From Methanobacteriota archaeon (lineage in GTDB: Archaea > Thermoplasmatota > Poseidoniia > Poseidoniales > Poseidoniaceae), in contig PBXT01000022.1 in assembly GCA_002727695.1 (NCBI GenBank), positions 8,963 through 14,432 on the forward strand: a DNA stretch of 5,470 nucleotides, given 5' to 3'. This document shows, piece by piece, positions 1 through 3,314 of this stretch (the first letter of the stretch is position 1; every line of letters starts with the position of its first letter). Under the pieces are notes generated by a model. It did no database searches, was not told the DNA's origin, and saw nothing but the letters and a program-made list of their open reading frames with translations. The translations under genes and the position numbers were made by a program.

Positions 1-284
1 CCTATTTCTGCTAATCCATCAATCCCGGTCACCTTTGGGTCTCCTCCAGAAAACAGATCAGTAGATACTGACCCCAGAAGGAATGCAAAGACTCCGGTAA
101 GCATTGTCATCAGGTGTGGCTGTCTCCATTCATGACGCAGAAGTTTGAATTGAAATTTCCATTCGTGACGGATTTGATCAATGGTGCCGAGCATTGGATG
201 AAGGTCAGCGAACTTTTTTTCGAGAATGACATCACCTAGGCGAAAAGGCATCTCATCATGCCCTTCGGGGGAGATTTCGGACAT
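1..284 (-). CDS. Unrecognised protein with one hydrophobic segment, N-terminal part (cut by window edge)
   Basis: The visible 94 codons begin MSEISPEGHDEMPFRLGD and stay open to the left edge, so the C-terminus is missing. I do not recognise the family. The first 55 or so residues are hydrophilic and include a short repeat: RHEW at about 39-42 and again at 50-53, separated by KFQFKLL, giving a basic and aromatic stretch. A hydrophobic segment follows at about 58-72 (LMTMLTGVFAFLLGS), which could be a first membrane helix with the N-terminus inside. The start at 284 is chosen because a near-perfect Shine-Dalgarno, GGAGGTGA (bases 297-290), lies 5 bases before this ATG. An in-frame ATG at 302 would add six residues (MAEVSL) but places that ribosome-binding site inside the coding sequence. 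A run of seven A on the coding strand (about 214-220) encodes part of EKK. The gene lies downstream of the Tudor/EF-hand gene on the same strand but has its own leader. Confidence 0.7.
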   Translation of the reverse strand, partial: MSEISPEGHDEMPFRLGDVILEKKFADLHPMLGTIDQIRHEWKFQFKLLRHEWRQPHLMTMLTGVFAFLLGSVSTDLFSGGDPKVTGIDGLAEI

Positions 285-289
285 CAAAC

Positions 290-297
290 TCACCTCC
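290..297 (-). promoter_or_regulatory. Strong Shine-Dalgarno deciding the start at 284
   Basis: Read on the minus strand this is GGAGGTGA followed by the five bases GTTTG and then ATG. It matches the complement of the CACCTCC-type 3' end of archaeal 16S rRNA. It supports initiation at 284 rather than at the in-frame ATG at 302. No comparable site precedes the other genes in this window, so this message appears to have a true 5' leader. Confidence 0.65.
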
Positions 298-346
298 GCC
301 ATGGTTGATGGTGGGCGCTCTCCCTTTGAGTAATTTCGGTCGTTTG

Positions 347-363
347 CACCTCCGTAGGAGGTG
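347..363. promoter_or_regulatory. 7-bp perfect inverted repeat with 3-base loop in the leader
   Basis: The plus strand reads CACCTCC-GTA-GGAGGTG, a perfect 7-bp stem with a three-base loop. On the minus strand, the sense of the flanking genes, it reads CACCTCC-TAC-GGAGGTG. It therefore contains both an anti-Shine-Dalgarno-like and a Shine-Dalgarno-like arm, about 50 bases upstream of the real GGAGGTGA. It may be an RNA hairpin, a weak terminator for the upstream gene, or a protein-binding dyad. No T-run follows on the minus strand, which argues against a simple terminator. Confidence 0.4.
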
Positions 364-374
364 TGGTTACGGAC

Positions 375-382
375 AAATATTT
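375..382 (-). promoter_or_regulatory. Candidate TATA box for the gene starting at 284
   Basis: AAATATTT lies 18 bases past the last base of the upstream gene's stop codon (396-394), preceded on the minus strand by the purine-rich GGAG, which could serve as a BRE. Normal archaeal spacing would place transcription initiation near 351-356, inside the 347-363 inverted repeat. The leader would then be about 70 bases. It is called only from composition and spacing. Confidence 0.3.
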
Positions 383-385
383 CTC

Positions 386-409
386 CAAACCACTCAAGAT
401 AGTGGTTTG
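386..409 (-). terminator. 9-bp hairpin spanning the stop codon of the Tudor/EF-hand gene (possible terminator)
   Basis: CAAACCACT and AGTGGTTTG form a perfect 9-bp inverted repeat with a six-base loop. The TGA stop at 396-394 of the upstream gene falls at the loop and the start of the 3' arm. The sequence after it on the minus strand is GAGAAATATTTG, which is A/T-rich but not a T-run, so termination activity is uncertain. It could instead protect the 3' end or affect translation termination. Confidence 0.3.
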
Positions 410-1668
410 ATTCTAGAAGGACCTACCCATTCATCCCAACTCGAATCGAACCCTTCGTATGTTATGAAAAATGAACTTGGTTCGACTTTTACTACACTCG
501 CGTCCCACCATTCGCCATTCCATTCAACTTTGACTCTCTGGCCAACTGAAAACGGATTATTGAAGGGATGGTTTTCAGGTTTGATTTTCCAACCCGTTGG
601 TCCGACGACATAAATCGTATTTCTTGTTTCAACTCTTGCTGTAGCTCTCTCATCAAATGAAATAGAAACTATCGAACTGGAATTGAGATTTGTTTCACCC
701 AATTTTGGATGGTCGTACGCATATCCCTTAATCACTCCATCTTCAAGGAATGCGTCCTTGATTACTACCTCGGGTTTCAACAGACTTTCACTCTCATTTG
801 AATCTGAAGCGATCATGTATTTTACTAAGGACCTGTAGTCGATTTCAGAATCTAAATCTATACCCAATTCTGCGAATTCTTGATGCACATCTGCGACACT
901 AAGTGGTTCATCACCGAGTTCAGTCAATATTCGAAAATATTCTTTGGCAGGAATCACTCCAGTGTTGTTGGTATCAAAGACTTGGAAAGCTTCAATCAAT
1001 TCTCTTTCCGCTTCAGAGTCATGCGCAATATATTCTTGAACTTCGCTCGATGATTCATTTAATGCTTCGATTCTTCCCCATTCAACATTATCTTCTACAT
1101 CACCATCATCAAACTGAATAAAGAAAGTGTGATTGTCATTTTCTTTCATTATTTTACCAGGATAGTAGTGGCCATAATTTTTCCAATTGACGAAAACTCT
1201 GTCCCCTACCTTATAGGGAATACTAGCGGGACGAATTGTACCAGGTGAAGAACCGATAACTACTGCATGCTTAGTTTGTACAACCGAGTTATGATATGGC
1301 ACTTCAATTTTGTAAGTTCCATCATCATTAATCGCAATAACTCTACATCTGTCTAGCCAGCGTTGATTGGTCGGACTATGGTATTCAACATGGTCTCCTA
1401 CATTGAATGATTGAGGCAATTCAATTTCGGGAATCGGAGGCGTTTGTGGAACTCCTTGTGTCTTGAGCATTCCCATTTGTTGAAGGGCAGAAATTACTGC
1501 TTCAGTGACTGCTTGAGGATCATTATTGATTGTAGTATTACTAACTACATCACCTCCAATAACCGAGTCTTTCATCTCAATATTATTACCTCCAGTAGGA
1601 GGTGCAGGAATCCATTCAGAGCCAGTCCACATGAATTTACCATCGGGACTTAGCACTCTCTCGGTCAT
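394..1668 (-). CDS. Multidomain protein: Tudor-like barrels, calmodulin-like EF-hand pair, C-terminal chromo-barrel
   Basis: This 424-residue protein has no signal peptide or membrane segment and is probably cytoplasmic. Residues 6-24 are an SPDG...W-GSEWIPAPP segment, followed by a polar stretch and a helix (52-66). Two Tudor/agenet-like barrels follow: about 88-145 (FNVGDHVEYHS) and 152-203 (YKVGDRVFVNW...FIQFDDGDVEDNVEW). Residues 217-287 resemble one calmodulin lobe. Loop 1, D232-E243 (DTNNTGVIPAKE), has Asp at position 1, Asn at 3, Gly at 6, Ile at 8 and Glu at 12. Loop 2, 269-280 (GIDLDSEIDYRS), lacks the residues at positions 1 and 12 and is probably dead. Residues 371-423 resemble the chromo-barrel/Tudor-knot of MRG15 and MYST proteins (VEWNGEWWDASVVKVE, then YEGFDSSWDEWVGPSRIK). 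These folds commonly bind methylated Lys/Arg tails or other proteins, so a Ca-responsive adaptor role is inference. ATG 1668 (MTERVLSPDG) is preferred over the in-frame ATG at 1692 because a TATA-like GATATG lies about 25 bases upstream. Confidence 0.85.
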   Translation of the reverse strand: MTERVLSPDGKFMWTGSEWIPAPPTGGNNIEMKDSVIGGDVVSNTTINNDPQAVTEAVISALQQMGMLKTQGVPQTPPIPEIELPQSFNVGDHVEYHSPTNQRWLDRCRVIAINDDGTYKIEVPYHNSVVQTKHAVVIGSSPGTIRPASIPYKVGDRVFVNWKNYGHYYPGKIMKENDNHTFFIQFDDGDVEDNVEWGRIEALNESSSEVQEYIAHDSEAERELIEAFQVFDTNNTGVIPAKEYFRILTELGDEPLSVADVHQEFAELGIDLDSEIDYRSLVKYMIASDSNESESLLKPEVVIKDAFLEDGVIKGYAYDHPKLGETNLNSSSIVSISFDERATARVETRNTIYVVGPTGWKIKPENHPFNNPFSVGQRVKVEWNGEWWDASVVKVEPSSFFITYEGFDSSWDEWVGPSRIKPLS

Positions 1669-1689
1669 GAAATAGCGTAATTGTTGAAT

Positions 1690-1695
1690 CATATC
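1690..1695 (-). promoter_or_regulatory. Candidate TATA-like element for the Tudor/EF-hand gene
   Basis: GATATG on the minus strand is centred about 25 bases before the ATG at 1668, the spacing expected for a leaderless archaeal message. The match to a TATA box is modest. It overlaps the alternative ATG at 1692, which favours 1668 as the true start. Confidence 0.25.
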
Positions 1696-1733
1696 AATTG
1701 TACTACCGACAAACTTTGTCTAGCAATACAATT
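1696..1733. promoter_or_regulatory. Nested inverted repeats between divergent genes (possible operator)
   Basis: An outer pair, AATTGTA (1696-1702) and TACAATT (1727-1733), surrounds an inner palindrome GACAAA-C-TTTGTC (1708-1720). Their centres are 1714.5 and 1714, so they are almost concentric. They sit between the promoters of the minus gene at 1668 and the plus gene at 1774. This placement suits a shared regulator-binding site, but no regulator is identified. Confidence 0.35.
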
Positions 1734-1744
1734 CCGGATTAATC

Positions 1745-1750
1745 TTTATA
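1745..1750 (+). promoter_or_regulatory. TATA box for a leaderless start at 1774
   Basis: TTTATA is centred about 26 bases ahead of the ATG at 1774, the canonical archaeal TATA-to-initiation distance. Transcription would begin at or next to the start codon. It lies inside any longer reading from ATG 1681, which argues against that upstream start. Confidence 0.5.
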
Positions 1751-1773
1751 CCATAAATGACGAATCGGAGACC

Positions 1774-2526
1774 ATGAAAGAGATGACAGAATATAGCCAA
1801 TTATACCAAGTAAGCAATTCATCCACTCCCGAATCAATCAACATAGATATCAAGTCATTAAGTTCTGATTTTTCATCGCAAAAGAGCAACTCAATAGTCG
1901 CAAATCCAGAGCCTAAATCAAAATCTACAATTTTGTATATACTGATTATTGCCAGCTTCATCTTGGCACCAGTTTCAGTTGTCGAAGATGTATGGTTGAC
2001 CCAGACAATTGATACAGACGAATGGGGTGATACGGTTTTCACGCAGGAAGTGCATGTTGGATTACGTCAAGTGATGTATGAGACATGTGTTGACGGCACC
2101 GATTGTGAATATACAGATCAAGAAAACTTCGGGGACCTATACGACATGTGTATGGAAGAGATTGGAAATTATGATAGCGGATATTATGATGAAGAAATCG
2201 ATGAGTATTGCGGACCTTGGTCAGATTTACATGTCGGTGGTATGACGGCATCAGTGCTAATCATAATCGCTGCAGTTATGCTATTCGCTGCATTTTTCAT
2301 GCAAGGAAGACCCGACACAATTGAGACAGCTAATTACATTGCAATGGGTGCAGGCAGCCTGATTATTTTTGCACTTACTTTTTGGCATTTCATGCTACCA
2401 GAAGCAGCAGATAATTTGGATTGGGGAAGAGGTCCTTGGTTCGCAATTTTATCTGCGGGACTTTCAATTGCCGCAGGATTCATTGGGTACAAACGATCAA
2501 AAGAAGCCGGAAGTCAAGAATTTTAA
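1774..2526 (+). CDS. Four-helix membrane protein with a Cys-containing extracytoplasmic loop, function unknown
   Basis: This protein has 250 residues. A hydrophilic Ser-rich N-terminus (1-50) is followed by helix 1 (about 52-70, ILYILIIASFILAPVSVV). A long acidic loop (71-152) carries four cysteines: C105, C111, C126 and C146. Helix 2 (155-176), helix 3 (186-206) and helix 4 (222-238) follow, and the protein ends in a short polar KRSKEAGSQEF tail. By the positive-inside pattern both ends are probably cytoplasmic and the Cys loop faces outward, where two disulfides could form. The topology, with a long first loop holding VGLR then C-x5-C, recalls the claudin/PMP22 superfamily; this is a shape resemblance, not an established homology. 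The start at 1774 is chosen because of the TATA box 26 bases upstream. The frame is open back to an ATG at 1681, but that would cover the promoter and add 31 residues resembling nothing. The DsrE-like gene follows 48 bases downstream. No function can be assigned. Confidence 0.8.
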   Translation: MKEMTEYSQLYQVSNSSTPESINIDIKSLSSDFSSQKSNSIVANPEPKSKSTILYILIIASFILAPVSVVEDVWLTQTIDTDEWGDTVFTQEVHVGLRQVMYETCVDGTDCEYTDQENFGDLYDMCMEEIGNYDSGYYDEEIDEYCGPWSDLHVGGMTASVLIIIAAVMLFAAFFMQGRPDTIETANYIAMGAGSLIIFALTFWHFMLPEAADNLDWGRGPWFAILSAGLSIAAGFIGYKRSKEAGSQEF

Positions 2527-2574
2527 ATTTCCATATACGGGTAAAATGAATAACTTCTTTGATTTAGAAAATGC

Positions 2575-2964
2575 ATGAGCAAGAATTATTTTGTGAATTT
2601 CGTGTCTGAGCCAAAAAACGACCCGCTGAAAACTATTGTTGGGATTGCATGTACTGCGAGAGCTATTTCTGATGGTCATAAAGTCAGTGTATTTTTTGCC
2701 GCCCATGGCACTAGGCTCTTAGACCAATCATACATTCAGGGACTTGATATGGAAATGGGTCCAGATTCTCGTGCTGTATCAGAGATGATGGACACAATAA
2801 TTTCTAATGCAGTTTTGTACTGTTCATTTGCATCCGTAAAAGCGACTTTGGGACATTCTGAAGGGGATGAAGCATTAATAGTTCCAGATGAAAAAATCAC
2901 GTGGAGTGGGCCTCCTGGTGTTATTGAATTAAGCTCGCAATCTGATGTTCAATTAGTCTACTGA
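2575..2964 (+). CDS. DsrE-like small protein
   Basis: This soluble 129-residue protein has the usual length and pattern of the DsrE/DsrF/TusD-like family. An N-terminal strand (YFVNFVSE) is followed by DPLKTIVGIACTARAIS as helix 1. GHKVSVFFAAHGTRLLD (35-50) matches the family's G-x-V-x-hydrophobic-FF...DG/HG-x-xLL strand and turn. LYCSFASVKATLG (81-93) places C83 where many members carry their conserved cysteine. The chain ends in a PPGVIELSSQSDVQLVY strand. Some relatives relay persulfide sulfur in tRNA thiolation or dissimilatory sulfur metabolism, while others are peroxiredoxin-like with unknown partners. No tusE, dsrC or sulfurtransferase neighbour is visible, so the pathway is open. ATG 2575 is the first in-frame start after a TGA at 2560-2562. 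An AT-rich CCATATAC (about 2531-2538) upstream could be a promoter, or the gene may be co-transcribed with the membrane protein. Confidence 0.75.
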   Translation: MSKNYFVNFVSEPKNDPLKTIVGIACTARAISDGHKVSVFFAAHGTRLLDQSYIQGLDMEMGPDSRAVSEMMDTIISNAVLYCSFASVKATLGHSEGDEALIVPDEKITWSGPPGVIELSSQSDVQLVY

Positions 2965-2970
2965 GTTAGG

Positions 2971-3053
2971 CGCCGAGAGAGAGATTTGAACTCCCGAGGG
3001 ACAGGCCCACGCGATTTCCAGTCGCGCGCACTACCAGGCTATGCGATCTCGGC
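2971..3053 (-). tRNA. tRNA-Ser (anticodon GGA)
   Basis: This is a complete class II tRNA. The acceptor stem is GCCGAGA paired with TCTCGGC, and the discriminator is G73. The D-stem is GCAT/GTGC. The anticodon stem is CGCGA/TCGCG with loop CTGGAAA, giving anticodon GGA (reads UCC and UCU). A long variable arm contains a GGG/CCC stem, as expected for serine. The T-arm is GGGAG-TTCAAAT-CTCTC. The bases after the discriminator read CCT, so CCA is not encoded and must be added by the CCA enzyme. Its 3' end lies 6 bases from the end of the convergent DsrE-like gene. Confidence 0.95.
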
Positions 3054-3083
3054 CGCACCTTATCCGACAAGCATTTCATGTTT

Positions 3084-3096
3084 AACCGAAACGGTT
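3084..3096. repeat. Small inverted repeat AACCG-AAA-CGGTT
   Basis: A 5-bp perfect dyad with a three-base centre lies upstream of tRNA-Ser, next to the left TATATCGCAA element. Read on the minus strand, the adjacent GGTTAAAC (about 3089-3082 region) is about 30 bases before the tRNA-Ser 5' end. It is an alternative TATA-like candidate for that gene. The dyad is short enough to be chance. Confidence 0.25.
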
Positions 3097-3107
3097 GCGA
3101 TATATTC
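3095..3107 (-). promoter_or_regulatory. Candidate core promoter for tRNA-Ser (GAATATATCGCAA)
   Basis: Read on the minus strand this is GAATATATCGCAA, centred about 48 bases before the tRNA-Ser 5' end. Use of it as a TATA box would give a pre-tRNA leader of about 20 bases for RNase P to remove. It is the mirror copy, 12 of 13 bases, of the element ahead of tRNA-Thr. Confidence 0.4.
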
Positions 3108-3123
3108 AATCTCATTCCGAATC

Positions 3124-3136
3124 GATTATATCGCAA
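3124..3136 (+). promoter_or_regulatory. Core promoter for tRNA-Thr (GATTATATCGCAA)
   Basis: The TATATC core is centred about 28 bases before the tRNA-Thr 5' end, ideal archaeal spacing, so initiation would fall a few bases upstream of the mature tRNA. Together with 3095-3107 it forms an inverted repeat separated by 16 bases. Confidence 0.55.
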
Positions 3137-3156
3137 TGGTAGGTCGCCACGAATAC

Positions 3157-3231
3157 GCCACCATGGCTTAGTGGTATAGCACCTCATTGGTAATGAGGAG
3201 GTCGCGAGTTCAAGTCTCGCTGGTGGCTCCA
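3157..3231 (+). tRNA. tRNA-Thr (anticodon GGT), CCA encoded
   Basis: The acceptor stem is GCCACCA paired with TGGTGGC. The D-arm has GCT/AGC around a GG-containing loop. The anticodon stem is CCTCA/TGAGG with loop TTGGTAA, giving anticodon GGT (reads ACC and ACU). The T-arm is GCGAG-TTCAAGT-CTCGC. The discriminator is T73, common for archaeal tRNA-Thr, and the next three bases are CCA at 3229-3231. The encoded CCA may be functional or coincidental. The mature body without CCA is 72 bases. No intron is present. Confidence 0.95.
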
Positions 3232-3287
3232 GATTCATTTCATCGGTTTCAGATGTGACCTTCTTGCACAGAGTTGATAGGTTGCGA

Positions 3288-3304
3288 CAGACCCGTAGGG
3301 TCTG
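3288..3304 (+). promoter_or_regulatory. 7-bp hairpin CAGACCC-GTA-GGGTCTG just before the surface-protein start
   Basis: A perfect 7-bp inverted repeat with a GTA loop ends 10 bases before the ATG at 3315. It lies in the 83-base stretch between tRNA-Thr and the coding region, which otherwise shows no clear promoter or Shine-Dalgarno. It could be a tRNA-Thr terminator-like structure, a translational control hairpin or an operator. It shares the size and the CC-GTA-GG core of the 347-363 hairpin. Confidence 0.4.
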
Positions 3305-3314
3305 GTTGTGGAAC

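Noticed and set aside
214..220. Run of seven A on the coding strand as a programmed frameshift site
   Set aside because: The frame is continuous on both sides, and no downstream structure or alternative frame supports slippage.
305..613. Plus-strand open frame of 102 codons over the leader and the 3' part of the Tudor/EF-hand gene
   Set aside because: It is antisense to a chromo-barrel with recognisable conserved residues and encodes a sequence with no family resemblance.
1746..2251. Two minus-strand frames antisense to the membrane protein
   Set aside because: They are shadows of the plus-strand gene, which has clear membrane helices, a promoter and a start. The shadows have neither.
3095..3136. 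CRISPR, attachment site or transposon terminal repeat around the inverted repeat between the tRNA genes
   Set aside because: There are only two arms, no target duplication, no integrase and no repeat-spacer array. Position and spacing fit tRNA promoters better.
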